The notes under the pieces: model-generated
The model's database searches: none
The model's input: the letters and a program-made list of their open reading frames with translations, nothing else
What the model was told of the DNA's origin: nothing
Shown here: in pieces, positions 8,037 to 17,040 of the stretch
Position numbering within the stretch: the stretch's first letter is position 1
Layout: each line of letters starts with the position of its first letter
Translations under genes and position numbers: made by a program
Assembly (NCBI GenBank): GCA_903905065.1
Contig: CAIVEW010000100.1
Coordinates: forward strand, 1-64,000
Direction: 5' to 3'
DNA length: 64,000 bases
Origin: an uncultured Bacteroidota bacterium
GTDB taxonomy: Bacteria; Bacteroidota; Bacteroidia; Chitinophagales; Chitinophagaceae

Positions 8037-9128
8037 TCATTTTATTTGAGCTCCGTCCTTTATTTGATAGCTGGCATTGGTGACTACCATATCGCCATTG
8101 CGGAGGTTACCGAATATTTCCGTTGAGTCGTTGGATTGGTTTCCCTCGGACACATCACACCATTTAGCGACACCATTGTCGGAGACTACGACATACTTTT
8201 TCTCAGTAGTTGTAATAACAGCCGAACGTGGCGCCACAAAAGCATTCGCAGTGCCACTGGTAGGCAATATTACCTCGGCATACATGCCGGGCTTAAAAGT
8301 ATTGTCTTTGTTGTCTACGTCTATTTCTATGGTCTCCGAGCGGTAGTTGCTGCTCAGGCTTTGAGAGGACCGCGACACTGCACCCGTAAAATCCTGCCCG
8401 GGCAAAGCGTTCGCTTTGTAGTGCACGTTGTCTCCATGGTTAACCTGCGCCGCATACTGCTCCGGTACATCCACTACAAGCCGTAGTTTAGACAACTGCT
8501 GCAAAACAAGCATAGGCTTTGCATTCTGGGTGCCGGGGCCCGCAAGTGCTCCTGGATGCACGTTACGCTCTGTGATCACACCGTCGAAGGGGGCGGTAAC
8601 GGTAAGGTAGCTTTTCATCGTCTCCTGCGCCTTGTAGTTGGCATATTCTCCCTGGGCTGTGGCACTGTCGCCTTGCATCTTTGAGGCCGCAGCATCCAGG
8701 TCATAGGGCGAAATGGTACCGGGAGTTTTGCTGGTCTCAAGGAGACGACGATAGCGGTCTTTGCTTGTAATATAGGTCGCTTCCGCTTGTGTAAATTTCA
8801 GTCTGGCCTGGGCTACCTGCTGCTCTACTTCCGGCGCTTCAAGAGTTATTAGCACCTCTCCTTTCTTTACAACGGATCCCCTGTCCACACTTACGGCTTT
8901 CACAAAACCGCTGATCTTGGGAAATAGTTGTACGAACTCATATGGCTGCATGACGCCGGGCAGCTGCACATTGCCGCTGATTTTGCGAGGCTGCAATTCC
9001 ATGGTTTTATAAGCGGGTGGCATGGGTGGTAACGCTGCCGTATCCTTTGTTTCCGCCTTCTTCTCTCCGCACGACGTGAATAAAACAATCATGAATAATG
9101 TTACCGTTATTTGAATCTTATACTTCAT
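8037..9128 (-). CDS. RND efflux periplasmic adaptor (membrane fusion protein)
   Basis: A 363-residue adaptor linking an RND permease to a TolC channel across the periplasm. Lipoprotein signal with C20 (LFTSCGEKK). It has the half-lipoyl segments (GFVKAVSVDRGSVVKKGEVL and the returning YLTVTAPFDGVITERNVHPG), an alpha-hairpin between (VEQQVAQARLKFTQAEATY and following helices) and beta-barrel/membrane-proximal domains. It is last in the operon, 4 bases after the permease. Confidence 0.95.
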   Translation of the reverse strand: MKYKIQITVTLFMIVLFTSCGEKKAETKDTAALPPMPPAYKTMELQPRKISGNVQLPGVMQPYEFVQLFPKISGFVKAVSVDRGSVVKKGEVLITLEAPEVEQQVAQARLKFTQAEATYITSKDRYRRLLETSKTPGTISPYDLDAAASKMQGDSATAQGEYANYKAQETMKSYLTVTAPFDGVITERNVHPGALAGPGTQNAKPMLVLQQLSKLRLVVDVPEQYAAQVNHGDNVHYKANALPGQDFTGAVSRSSQSLSSNYRSETIEIDVDNKDNTFKPGMYAEVILPTSGTANAFVAPRSAVITTTEKKYVVVSDNGVAKWCDVSEGNQSNDSTEIFGNLRNGDMVVTNASYQIKDGAQIK

Positions 9129-9132
9129 ACTA

Positions 9133-12100
9133 TCAATTTAAATTTTCGGGTAATAATGATGGTGACTTTAATGTGGCTTTTTGCTGCAACCATGCGTAGC
9201 ACTGGGGCACTATATAAAGCGCAGCAAATGTAGAGGCAATGAGGCCGCCGATAACTGCGCGGCCAAGCGGTGCCGTTTGATCGCCTGCTTCGCCCATACC
9301 GCTGGCCATGGGTATCATCCCGGCTATCATAGCCAGGCTGGTCATAAGGATTGGCCGCAAACGGACTGACGCGCTGACCGTGGCAGCTTTTATGACATCA
9401 TTGTTGTATTCTATCCGCAGTTTCTCTGCATTTGTTACGATCAGTATTGCATTGGCTACGGATACCGCGGTTGACATAATAATGCCCATATACGACTGCA
9501 GATTCAGCGTGCAACCGGTCATCAATAAGAAGACCAATGCTCCGAGGAGCACAGCCGGAATGGTACATAACACAGACAGCGATACTTTGAATGATTGGTA
9601 ATTGGCTGCAAGCAACAGGAAAATAACTATGATCGCCAGCAACAATACACTCTGCAAGCTGTCTAATGTCTCGGTAAGCAGGTTCGACATACCTTCCACC
9701 TTTACCACCAATCCTTTCGGTAATTCGCCCAGCGAACCAATTGCTTTGTTTACCGCATCGGTACCGCGATGCAGATCTATTTTGTATAGATTTGCACTTA
9801 CCGTTACAAACCGCCTAGGCCCGCTGCGATCATACTCGCCGGCCGAGGTATCAACCTGGAAAGTGGCTACATCCTGCAACAAAAGGCCCGCTTGCCCTGT
9901 TTGGAGGGGTATTTCTTTCAGATCGCTGATATTGTTCATGATATATTCCGGTACCTGCGCCTGCACCTGGTAAGTATAAGCACTCTTTGTATCCAGCCAC
10001 AGATTCTTCTCTGTATATCTGCTAGACGAAGTGAACGCGGCTATGGAGCGGGATACATCCTGTAATTTCAGGCCCATCTGTGTGATCTTATAACGATCGA
10101 GGATGATGCTCACGGTCGGGTATTTCAAGGGTTGCTCTATCTGCATATCCCTCATGTACGGTATCTGCTTCAGGGTATTGGTGAGCCTGTTGGCGTAATC
10201 GCCTATCTCGCGCATATCCTTCCCTGCCACTTGCACCTCAATTGGTGTCGAGGCGCCCTGGCTCATAATTTTCTCGGTAAGCTCTATCGGCTCAAAAGAG
10301 ACCTTTACATCGGGCAGCTTTTTATGAACTGCCGCACGAAACGTTTCCTGGAACTTGTCTTTTCCCATTTTGAAATGCTCATCCACCTGCACCTGCAGGG
10401 ATGCTTCATGAGTACCGCTGTTAAAAACATAAAGGTTGGCCGTGGCATAGTTAGTAGGTGTCATGCCCACAAAGGCTGAGCTGATCTCAATGTGTTTATC
10501 AGTAATACTGTCCAATATCTGCAATACATCCAGTACCATACCTTCGGTGCGTTCCAGCCGGGTGCCATCTGGCATACGAAGCTTAACCTGGTATTGTCCG
10601 TTGTTTGTTTTCGGTAACAGATCTTTCCCTATCCACAAAAAACATCCACCCGTTGATACAAGGACGATCAACAAATAAAAACTCACATTTCGTTTTTTCC
10701 TGGTAATCATCTTCGTCAGCGAGGCAAGGAAACCAATTTTTACCCGCTCAAAGAAGTCATTTTTTGAAGGGTCGTTTTTTTCGTGTTGAAGATGGCGATC
10801 TATTTCTTTTACCTCCGGATCATTGAGCGCCAGCCCGGCGTGCGCATGCCCACTACCATGGTGATACTGAAACATTTCTTCTTTCAGTAACCAGTTAGCG
10901 ACTATAGGCACAATGCTCTGCGCCAATAAGAAGGATGCGATCATGGCAAATCCGATCGAGAGCGATAAAGGCAGGAACAAAGCCCTTGGCACCCCCTGCA
11001 TGATGAATGACGGAGCAAAAACCGCGATCACACAAAGAAGGATCAGGAATAGTGGAAACGAGATTTCGGTACACGCATCATAAATGGCCTGGCGCTTCGG
11101 CTTCCCCATTTCCAGGTGCTGGTGTATGTTCTCAATAGTCACTGTTGCCTGGTCAACGAGAATACCTATTGCCAATGCAAGGCCACTAAGCGTCATAATG
11201 TTGATCGTCTGCCCTGCCATCTTCAGGCAAAAAACCGCACTAAGCACCGCGAGGGGTATGGTCACAACGACCACGATGCAACTGCGCCAATCTTTAAGAA
11301 AGAGCAGCACCATAAGCCCGGTAAGTATGGCTCCGATGACACCCTCTGTCACCAGGCTTTTCACCGAGTTCATTACAAATACAGACTGGTCGAACTCGTA
11401 AGATATACGGATATCGTCCGGCAACAGACTTTGCATTTCGGGTATTTTTGCCTTTAGCTTCTGAACCACTTCCCAAGTTGAGGCGTCCGGCGTTTTTACA
11501 ATAGGCATATAAATGGATCGCTTGCCATTGATAAGAGCATAGCCGGTTGTGACATCCGCACCATCTTTAATAGTACCGATATCGCGCAACAAAATGGTGT
11601 TTGTATTATCTGTTCGCACCGGAATGTCGCCAAAAGCGCTAACGGTCTGCTCCAGGGAGTTGGTGGTAGCCATATACATAATATTGCCTACGCGGATATT
11701 GCCTGAAGGCGACATCACATTGTTATGCGCTATAGAGGACACTACTTCGTCCGGCGTGAGGTTGAAGCTGCGCAGCTTATCGGGGTCAATATTTACGACT
11801 ACAGTTCTTATGTTCGCTCCCACGGGTGGCGGAGCGGAAAGCCCAGGCACTGTAGAAAACAACGGGCGGATCCTGGTAGCTGCGAGGTCGTTTATTTCAT
11901 CCAGTGTGCGGGTAGGACTGCTGAACACCAGCGTACCCACTGGCAGTGACGATGCATCGAACCTGATCACCTGCGGCGGTAGCGCACCCGGCGGGAAAAA
12001 GGTCATTGCCCGGTTCAGTTGCAGCGCTACTTGTGCCGATGCCTCGGCCATATCGGTACTCTCAAAAAAGGTGAGCTTTAAAATACTGATGCCCTGTATG

Positions 12101-12351
12101 TTCTTGCTCGATATATTCTTAATGCCATTTACATACAGAAACTGGTCCGCCAGCCTGGTAGAGAAAAAGCCCTCCATTTGTTGCGGCGTCATGCCCCCAT
12201 ACGGCTCTATAACGTAGATAACGGGCAAGTTAAGTTTTGGAAAGATGTCTATTGGAATTGTCCTGATCGCCAGAATTGAGCTGAAAAATACTGCTGATAT
12301 GATCACCAGTACCGTGACAGGCCTTTTGAGCGAGGCTGATACTAAGCTCAT
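9133..12351 (-). CDS. RND efflux permease, AcrB/CzcA superfamily
   Basis: A 1072-residue inner-membrane pump with the usual 12-helix, two-porter-domain layout. TM4 reads ALAIGILVDQATVTIENI, keeping one of the two AcrB-type aspartates (VDQ instead of VDD). The TM10 segment STAVSVANAILIVTNAEK lacks the lysine found in AcrB (SAKNAILIV), and no CusA-type glutamate is seen there. Substrate class (drug, metal or lipid) cannot be read. Its neighbours make a complete tripartite pump: TolC upstream (3 bases) and adaptor downstream (4 bases). Confidence 0.96.
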   Translation of the reverse strand: MSLVSASLKRPVTVLVIISAVFFSSILAIRTIPIDIFPKLNLPVIYVIEPYGGMTPQQMEGFFSTRLADQFLYVNGIKNISSKNIQGISILKLTFFESTDMAEASAQVALQLNRAMTFFPPGALPPQVIRFDASSLPVGTLVFSSPTRTLDEINDLAATRIRPLFSTVPGLSAPPPVGANIRTVVVNIDPDKLRSFNLTPDEVVSSIAHNNVMSPSGNIRVGNIMYMATTNSLEQTVSAFGDIPVRTDNTNTILLRDIGTIKDGADVTTGYALINGKRSIYMPIVKTPDASTWEVVQKLKAKIPEMQSLLPDDIRISYEFDQSVFVMNSVKSLVTEGVIGAILTGLMVLLFLKDWRSCIVVVVTIPLAVLSAVFCLKMAGQTINIMTLSGLALAIGILVDQATVTIENIHQHLEMGKPKRQAIYDACTEISFPLFLILLCVIAVFAPSFIMQGVPRALFLPLSLSIGFAMIASFLLAQSIVPIVANWLLKEEMFQYHHGSGHAHAGLALNDPEVKEIDRHLQHEKNDPSKNDFFERVKIGFLASLTKMITRKKRNVSFYLLIVLVSTGGCFLWIGKDLLPKTNNGQYQVKLRMPDGTRLERTEGMVLDVLQILDSITDKHIEISSAFVGMTPTNYATANLYVFNSGTHEASLQVQVDEHFKMGKDKFQETFRAAVHKKLPDVKVSFEPIELTEKIMSQGASTPIEVQVAGKDMREIGDYANRLTNTLKQIPYMRDMQIEQPLKYPTVSIILDRYKITQMGLKLQDVSRSIAAFTSSSRYTEKNLWLDTKSAYTYQVQAQVPEYIMNNISDLKEIPLQTGQAGLLLQDVATFQVDTSAGEYDRSGPRRFVTVSANLYKIDLHRGTDAVNKAIGSLGELPKGLVVKVEGMSNLLTETLDSLQSVLLLAIIVIFLLLAANYQSFKVSLSVLCTIPAVLLGALVFLLMTGCTLNLQSYMGIIMSTAVSVANAILIVTNAEKLRIEYNNDVIKAATVSASVRLRPILMTSLAMIAGMIPMASGMGEAGDQTAPLGRAVIGGLIASTFAALYIVPQCYAWLQQKATLKSPSLLPENLN

Positions 12352-12354
12352 GAG

Positions 12355-13755
12355 TTATTGTTTAAATTTTTGTAAGAAATTATCTAATTGTCCGCTAAGC
12401 CCAGCCCGTATGTAGAGCAGCTGCAGCAGTTCATCCTGCGTTATTACGTAAGTCGTTTCTGCTTGCAGGAGCACGTACTGGGCATTGGTGACATCTATCA
12501 ATGTATTCAGGCCAGCTTTATACAAGGCCATCTGCTGACCATAAGCCTGCCGTGCCGACTGAAGCTGCACCGGAATCTCTTTTAATTTTTCCAGCGTGGT
12601 TTCATAAGTGGAGTTGGCCTGCTGCGCCATTGCGTTAAGCGTTGTTTGTTGTGTTTGCAATACGCTCTGCTTTGCATCAGCCTGGTACCGGCCTTCCACA
12701 AGTTCATCGTGGCGGTGCTTCAAGTCAAAGACATTATAAGTAAGCGTGAGGCCAAAAAGGTAATTATACTTGCTGTCCGGCATACCATATGCGAGATTCT
12801 CAGGGTATGCGCCGGAAGTGGATATACCCGAATTGCGCAGCCAGGTAGCACCAATAAAGCCAAAACGAGGCAGGTATTTTTTGGAGATGGTGTTATTGTC
12901 TGCCAGTTGCTGCTCGTATTGTTTCTGGTAAACCTCAAGCAGCGGATGACCGGGCGAAATGCTATCCGTTTGCGGAACCAATGTAATATTTTGCAAAAGA
13001 GCCGGCGCAATGAGGGATGTGTCAGGAAAAATATTACTTGTGTTAATACCTGTGTAAGCGCCTACCGTGATGCGGTCGTAGTTGTACCGGTCCAGCGCCT
13101 GGAGGTAATTTATACGGGCCTCTGAATAGGCAGCACTGGCGGTGCTGCTATCCACACCTGGTTTTAGCCCACTGAGTACCGTAGCCCGGATAGCGGTGAG
13201 TATTACGGTGGCACGTTGCATGTTCTCGTTCTGGATCTGCAGGAGACGGTATTTTTTCAGCCAGTCGAGATATAACGACACTATGTTTTCTGTAAGGCTG
13301 TATTTATCGCTATTAAGGTTTGCCTCGTTGACAGCCAGTTGGGCTTTAGCTACTTTTTGCTGCGCATTATAATAGCCAAATGTGTAAAACTCCCATTTCA
13401 ACAGGGAGATCGCAACATTACCTTCGTTAGGGTTGTCTTTTACCGACGCATAGCTGCCGGGTGTGGACGGAACGACGCCTAACGAAAAATATGCCCCCTG
13501 CAACGAATTGTCAGTACCCAGGTTTAACTGATCCTGCAGTGTCAGAGATGGGAGCCGATTGCCATTTATGGTATTTACGTGTGCCTTGCCAGCCAATACC
13601 TCCGACTGCCGCTGACGCATGAGCGGGTAATAGGCTATTGCCTTGTTCACCGCATCATAGAGGTTCAGTGTTTGCGCATTTCCGGCAAACGGTATCAACA
13701 ACGCGAGGACAAAAAACCGGCGCATCCTGGTGCACCAGCATACTTTGTGATCCAT
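12355..13755 (-). CDS. TolC family outer-membrane efflux channel
   Basis: A 466-residue outer-membrane factor with a signal peptide ending AGNAQ and the duplicated helical outer-membrane efflux (OEP) domains: AVNKAIAYYPLMRQRQSEV near the start, and ALYKAGLNTLIDVTNAQYVL near residue 410, typical of the second repeat. ATG 13755 is used because its upstream sequence is AT-rich; ATG 13725 (MRRFFVLALL) would give a tighter signal peptide. First structural gene of the pump operon. Confidence 0.94.
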   Translation of the reverse strand: MDHKVCWCTRMRRFFVLALLIPFAGNAQTLNLYDAVNKAIAYYPLMRQRQSEVLAGKAHVNTINGNRLPSLTLQDQLNLGTDNSLQGAYFSLGVVPSTPGSYASVKDNPNEGNVAISLLKWEFYTFGYYNAQQKVAKAQLAVNEANLNSDKYSLTENIVSLYLDWLKKYRLLQIQNENMQRATVILTAIRATVLSGLKPGVDSSTASAAYSEARINYLQALDRYNYDRITVGAYTGINTSNIFPDTSLIAPALLQNITLVPQTDSISPGHPLLEVYQKQYEQQLADNNTISKKYLPRFGFIGATWLRNSGISTSGAYPENLAYGMPDSKYNYLFGLTLTYNVFDLKHRHDELVEGRYQADAKQSVLQTQQTTLNAMAQQANSTYETTLEKLKEIPVQLQSARQAYGQQMALYKAGLNTLIDVTNAQYVLLQAETTYVITQDELLQLLYIRAGLSGQLDNFLQKFKQ

Positions 13756-13811
13756 AAAATAATAATAATGAAGCTGAAAAGCTTTAGAAATTAAAAAATA
13801 ATCTGTGAGAA

Positions 13812-14180
13812 TTATACAGCAAATGGCGGAGGGCCTCTTAAATTGTAAATGGCAGGATGCGCATTGGCAGTGTATATGTTATATACACCAAAAAAAAGCT
13901 TTGTTGGATAAATAGCTTTGGCGGTGAACGACCAAACCTCAGGAATGTTCAACTCAAAGAATCCGTTCTTGGCTTTTATGCGGATAGCATTCCTGTTTAC
14001 TTTGCTACCGCCATTTTTAAGATCGGAAGAAGACGGAACTGTATTGCGGGGCGATGCTTGTGAAACAAAACTTGAACCACGCTCCTTTGTAAAGGATTTT
14101 AATTCAATGCCCCGGCCCTGGCCGGTGTTGAACAGCAAGAACAAAATGGGCAAAAGAATAAAAATGATCCTTTTATTCAT
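13812..14180 (-). CDS. Small secreted protein at the head of the RND operon
   Basis: A 122-residue protein of no recognised family. It has an N-terminal signal or anchor (IIFILLPILFLLFNTG), a polar middle and a C-terminus reading NAHPAIYNLRGPPPFAV. The start at 14180 gives the signal; a longer frame back to 14249 has none. It is 56 bases upstream of tolC on the same strand and shares the promoter at 14186, so it probably belongs to the efflux operon, perhaps as an envelope accessory. Confidence 0.65.
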   Translation of the reverse strand: MNKRIIFILLPILFLLFNTGQGRGIELKSFTKERGSSFVSQASPRNTVPSSSDLKNGGSKVNRNAIRIKAKNGFFELNIPEVWSFTAKAIYPTKLFFGVYNIYTANAHPAIYNLRGPPPFAV

Positions 14181-14185
14181 TGAGC

Positions 14186-14193
14186 CAAAGGTA
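14186..14193 (-). promoter_or_regulatory. -7 box of the RND efflux operon (TACCTTTG)
   Basis: Matches TAnnTTTG on the minus strand. It ends only 5 bases before the ATG at 14180, so the transcript would be leaderless or nearly so if that ATG is used. Confidence 0.55.
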
Positions 14194-14368
14194 TACAATA
14201 ATTTTAAATGAGAAAACAAGCACTGGACAACTACATAAAAGATTAACAAAATGAACCCCGAAAAACGTAGGACACTACCCGAGCAATCAAAAACCCAACC
14301 TTTCTAATATTTCTATGGTCTTTTAATTAATAAAAAGCGATTTTCCGTTACCCCCAAAACAACTTCTT

Positions 14369-14854
14369 ATGGCCAAACGCCCGATTTACTATTTAGCTAT
14401 TGCAGCGATGATCTGCATCATGACCTATGCATGCACCAAAAAAGCCGACTATTCGCAGACAGATCATACGGTCGGCCTCACTTCAAAAATGAGAAGCTGG
14501 TCTGGCAGCTCAGATGGGCACTATAAGGGCGACACATTGATCCCTCCTGCTACGGCTAATGAAGACTGGGCGAAAATATTTAACCGCATTATAACGGACA
14601 GCTCTTTTTCTGTTCAGAAAGTAAACGGTTTCGCAGTAAGCATACCGAACATGACGCTGATATATCGTGACACTGATTACACAATAAATGCCGTGCGCTA
14701 TGATTCCACTGTTGCCGGATCAGGCACCAGCTACCTGCTGTATTTCTACCTTGTGGACAGCGCATACTATGAGTACCACAGCTTTTATGGCTACAACAGC
14801 GCGGCCAACCAGTATTACCAGACCCATTTGTACCTGCATACCGTGCATGAATAG
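14369..14854 (+). CDS. Hypothetical lipoprotein
   Basis: A 161-residue lipoprotein with lipobox around C22 (MTYACTKKAD) and no recognised domain. The mature part is rich in Ser, Thr and Tyr and ends in a tyrosine-rich beta-like segment (YYEYHSFYGYNSAANQYYQ). Monocistronic, with its own terminator at 14875. Confidence 0.75.
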   Translation: MAKRPIYYLAIAAMICIMTYACTKKADYSQTDHTVGLTSKMRSWSGSSDGHYKGDTLIPPATANEDWAKIFNRIITDSSFSVQKVNGFAVSIPNMTLIYRDTDYTINAVRYDSTVAGSGTSYLLYFYLVDSAYYEYHSFYGYNSAANQYYQTHLYLHTVHE

Positions 14855-14874
14855 CCTCCCCGGATTGCAAATAA

Positions 14875-14907
14875 AAATGGCCGGGAGCTTTGAGCGTCCG
14901 GCCATTT
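14875..14907 (+). terminator. Rho-independent terminator
   Basis: Stem AAATGGCCGG (14875-14884) with CCGGCCATTT (14898-14907), a 13-base loop, then CCTTTTATT. It serves the lipoprotein gene at 14369 and could also act on the minus strand after pdhB. Confidence 0.85.
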
Positions 14908-14942
14908 CCTTTTATTGTCCCGGTAGCACCAGGAATAATTTC

Positions 14943-15926
14943 TTAAGATTTAACGTACATCACTTCTTTTACCAGCTTCACAGTACGCGGCACATCGGGT
15001 AAATACAGAGCCACAAGATTCGGCGCATAGTGCATATTAGCATCCGCAGAGCATATGCGGCGAATTGGGGCATCCAGGTAGTCAAATGCCTCCTTTTGCA
15101 CACGATAGCTGATCTCAGACGCTATACTGCCGAAGGGCCACTGTTCTTCCACTATTACCAGGCGGTTGGTCTTCTTTACAGACTCCACAATGGTTTGCCA
15201 ATCAAGTGGGCGTATTGTGCGGAGGTCTATCACTTCAGCACTGATATTTTCCTTGGCCAGCTCATCCGCAGCACCCATGGCCACCCGCATCATCTTATTA
15301 TAAGAAACGATGGTCACATCTGTGCCTTCACGCTTCACGGCAGCCTTGCCTATCGGGATCAGGTACTCTTCTTCGGGCACCTCACCAGTATCGCCATAAT
15401 GAGACTCAGACTCCATGAATACAACAGGGTCCTGGTCGCGGATCGCTGATTTCAAAAGCCCCTTTGCATCATATGGATCAATGGTAGAGATCACCTTAAG
15501 CCCGGGCACGTTTGCGTACCAGTTCTCAAATGCCTGGGAGTGCTGCGCAGCAAGTTGACCAGCAGAACCGTTAGGCCCACGGAATACGATAGGGCATGTG
15601 TATTGCCCGCCGCTCATAGACACTACTTTTGCCGCATGGTTTACGATCTGGTCTATCGCCAACTCGGCAAAGTTCCAGGTCATAAATTCAATTATTGGGC
15701 GAGTATTGTTCATTGCCGCCCCCACACCGATGGCTGCAAAGCCAAGTTCGGAGATAGGCGTATCAATAACCCGTTTAGCTCCGAATTCATCCAGCATGCC
15801 CTGGCTCACTTTGTAGGCGCCGTTATATTGGGCTACTTCCTCGCCCATCAGGAATACGGCCGGGTCACGGCGCATTTCCTCTTCCATTGCTTCTCTTAAT
15901 GCTTGTCTTAGCGGTATAGTGCGCAT
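14943..15926 (-). CDS. pdhB: Pyruvate dehydrogenase E1 component subunit beta
   Basis: A 327-residue beta subunit of the thiamine-dependent 2-oxoacid dehydrogenase E1 heterotetramer, which decarboxylates pyruvate. Family blocks: REAMEEEMRRDPAVFLMGEE near the start, GFAAIGVGAAM, FRGPNGSAGQLAAQHSQ, and the transketolase C-domain EVIDLRTIRPLDW. The E1 alpha gene is not in the window; a matching E2 gene lies at 30938, so the complex genes are dispersed. The leader is about 120 bases and holds a palindrome-heptamer element. Confidence 0.94.
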   Translation of the reverse strand: MRTIPLRQALREAMEEEMRRDPAVFLMGEEVAQYNGAYKVSQGMLDEFGAKRVIDTPISELGFAAIGVGAAMNNTRPIIEFMTWNFAELAIDQIVNHAAKVVSMSGGQYTCPIVFRGPNGSAGQLAAQHSQAFENWYANVPGLKVISTIDPYDAKGLLKSAIRDQDPVVFMESESHYGDTGEVPEEEYLIPIGKAAVKREGTDVTIVSYNKMMRVAMGAADELAKENISAEVIDLRTIRPLDWQTIVESVKKTNRLVIVEEQWPFGSIASEISYRVQKEAFDYLDAPIRRICSADANMHYAPNLVALYLPDVPRTVKLVKEVMYVKS

Positions 15927-15997
15927 CTTTATGTATTTATGTAATTTGAAGTTAGGGCCTAGGATTGGTTCGCAGTGTGCTCTAAGGATATCAATCC

Positions 15998-16045
15998 AAA
16001 TTCCAAACTACCAACCTGCCTGTCGGCAGACAGGTTCCAAATTCC
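15998..16045. repeat. Palindrome flanked by AAATTCC heptamers in the pdhB leader
   Basis: AAATTCC at 15998, then a variant heptamer, then a 24-base palindrome (16013-16036; arms AACCTG and CAGGTT, centre TGTCGGCA, one C/A mismatch), then CC and AAATTCC at 16039. On the minus strand it lies between the pdhB promoter (16057-16064) and the ATG at 15926, so it would be transcribed as a stem-loop in the pdhB leader. Confidence 0.75.
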
Positions 16046-16056
16046 TAACCGAGCGG

Positions 16057-16064
16057 CAAAGATA
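16057..16064 (-). promoter_or_regulatory. -7 promoter box of pdhB (TATCTTTG)
   Basis: Perfect TAnnTTTG on the minus strand. The implied start near 16050 gives a leader of about 125 bases. Confidence 0.6.
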
Positions 16065-16075
16065 ATCAACCAAAG

Positions 16076-16597
16076 TTATTTTCCCTCGGGATGAAAGGTG
16101 ACCTTACTGAATGAGCTGTCTTTTTTCATTTTAACGACCAGGCTGGTATCTGTGAGCTCAGTTACTTCCCAGGTTATGGTGTCATGCTGCATTTCAGCGT
16201 TCATATCGGTAAGGCGCAGCATATTATCCGCGCCGAGGGCCCATTTGCTGGTATCCATATTGCCGTTGAACGAAAGGTAAGCCATCCCATCCGGCTTAAA
16301 AGTGATAATCGTATTGGTTACGCTCCTCATTTGCAGCGCTTTTGTACTGTCAAAACGCACCTGTATTTCCTGTCGCAGGCAATCCATATTCGTTGCTCCG
16401 TACAGCGCCATATTGGTGCCAGGATCGCCATTCTTGCCAATGGTATCTATATATTGCTGGGTCTTTATGTAAAAACTATCTATATCCTTATTTTCAAGCC
16501 TTACCGAATGCCATACCCCCACTATCCCCTTTTTATGATTGCACGAAAAGAACGCAACCATAAAAAAAAGAAGGGAACCCAGGATTATTTTCCTCAT
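16076..16597 (-). CDS. Hypothetical lipoprotein, lipocalin-like
   Basis: About 173 residues. It has a lipoprotein signal (MVAFFSCNHKK) and a mature domain that opens GIVGVWHSVRLENKD and repeats short beta strands (TNTIITFKPDGMAYLSFNG), the pattern of small lipocalin-like Bacteroidota lipoproteins. A start at 16630, one base after the upstream stop, would add 11 residues before the signal; 16597 is preferred. It forms a two-gene unit with the gene at 16632. Confidence 0.72.
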   Translation of the reverse strand: MRKIILGSLLFFMVAFFSCNHKKGIVGVWHSVRLENKDIDSFYIKTQQYIDTIGKNGDPGTNMALYGATNMDCLRQEIQVRFDSTKALQMRSVTNTIITFKPDGMAYLSFNGNMDTSKWALGADNMLRLTDMNAEMQHDTITWEVTELTDTSLVVKMKKDSSFSKVTFHPEGK

Positions 16598-16631
16598 TGG
16601 TATATCTACGCGGTTACTTTTTATCATCATC

Positions 16632-16991
16632 TTATTTTTCCTGGTTTCCAGGCATTAGATATTTCTTTGTTTCGAGATCATATAGAGCAAACCCACTTCC
16701 CCGCTTGTCCAATAAAAACCCCCTGCTGCCATTTTCCGGAACCTGCAGGGTAAACTTTTCCCGCGGAAACTCGTGCTGCTGAAACAATATCTCCATATTT
16801 ACTGGCCCGGGCTTCAACTCTGAAATGATGCAGTAGTTCTTGCCATACCTCGGCAGCATCTTCCCATCCAGCTTCACATAAAACGGAGTGGTCTTATCAC
16901 CTTGAATATACACGTACGAAAACGGCTGAGCTGCCGCTTTAAAGACAAAGACAACGAAACATACCAGGATCAAAATGTTTTTTAACCGCAT
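16632..16991 (-). CDS. Hypothetical secreted protein
   Basis: A 119-residue protein with a signal peptide (ending FKAAAQ) and a mature part FSYVYIQGDKTTPFYVKLDG that looks like a compact beta domain, similar in style to conserved Chitinophagaceae exported proteins. Function unknown. It is followed after one base by the lipoprotein gene, suggesting co-translation. Confidence 0.72.
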   Translation of the reverse strand: MRLKNILILVCFVVFVFKAAAQPFSYVYIQGDKTTPFYVKLDGKMLPRYGKNYCIISELKPGPVNMEILFQQHEFPREKFTLQVPENGSRGFLLDKRGSGFALYDLETKKYLMPGNQEK

Positions 16992-17005
16992 CTCAATTTA
17001 CTACC

Positions 17006-17032
17006 TTGGAATTTGGAATTTATACTTGGAAT
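17006..17032. repeat. TTGGAAT heptamer array
   Basis: TTGGAAT at 17006, 17013 and 17026, the last after a 6-base interruption. It fills the 49-base gap between the biotin carrier gene stop (17041) and the start codon of the next minus-strand gene (16991). Reverse complement of the AAATTCC unit seen near smpB and pdhB. Confidence 0.7.
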
Positions 17033-17040
17033 TTAACCGG

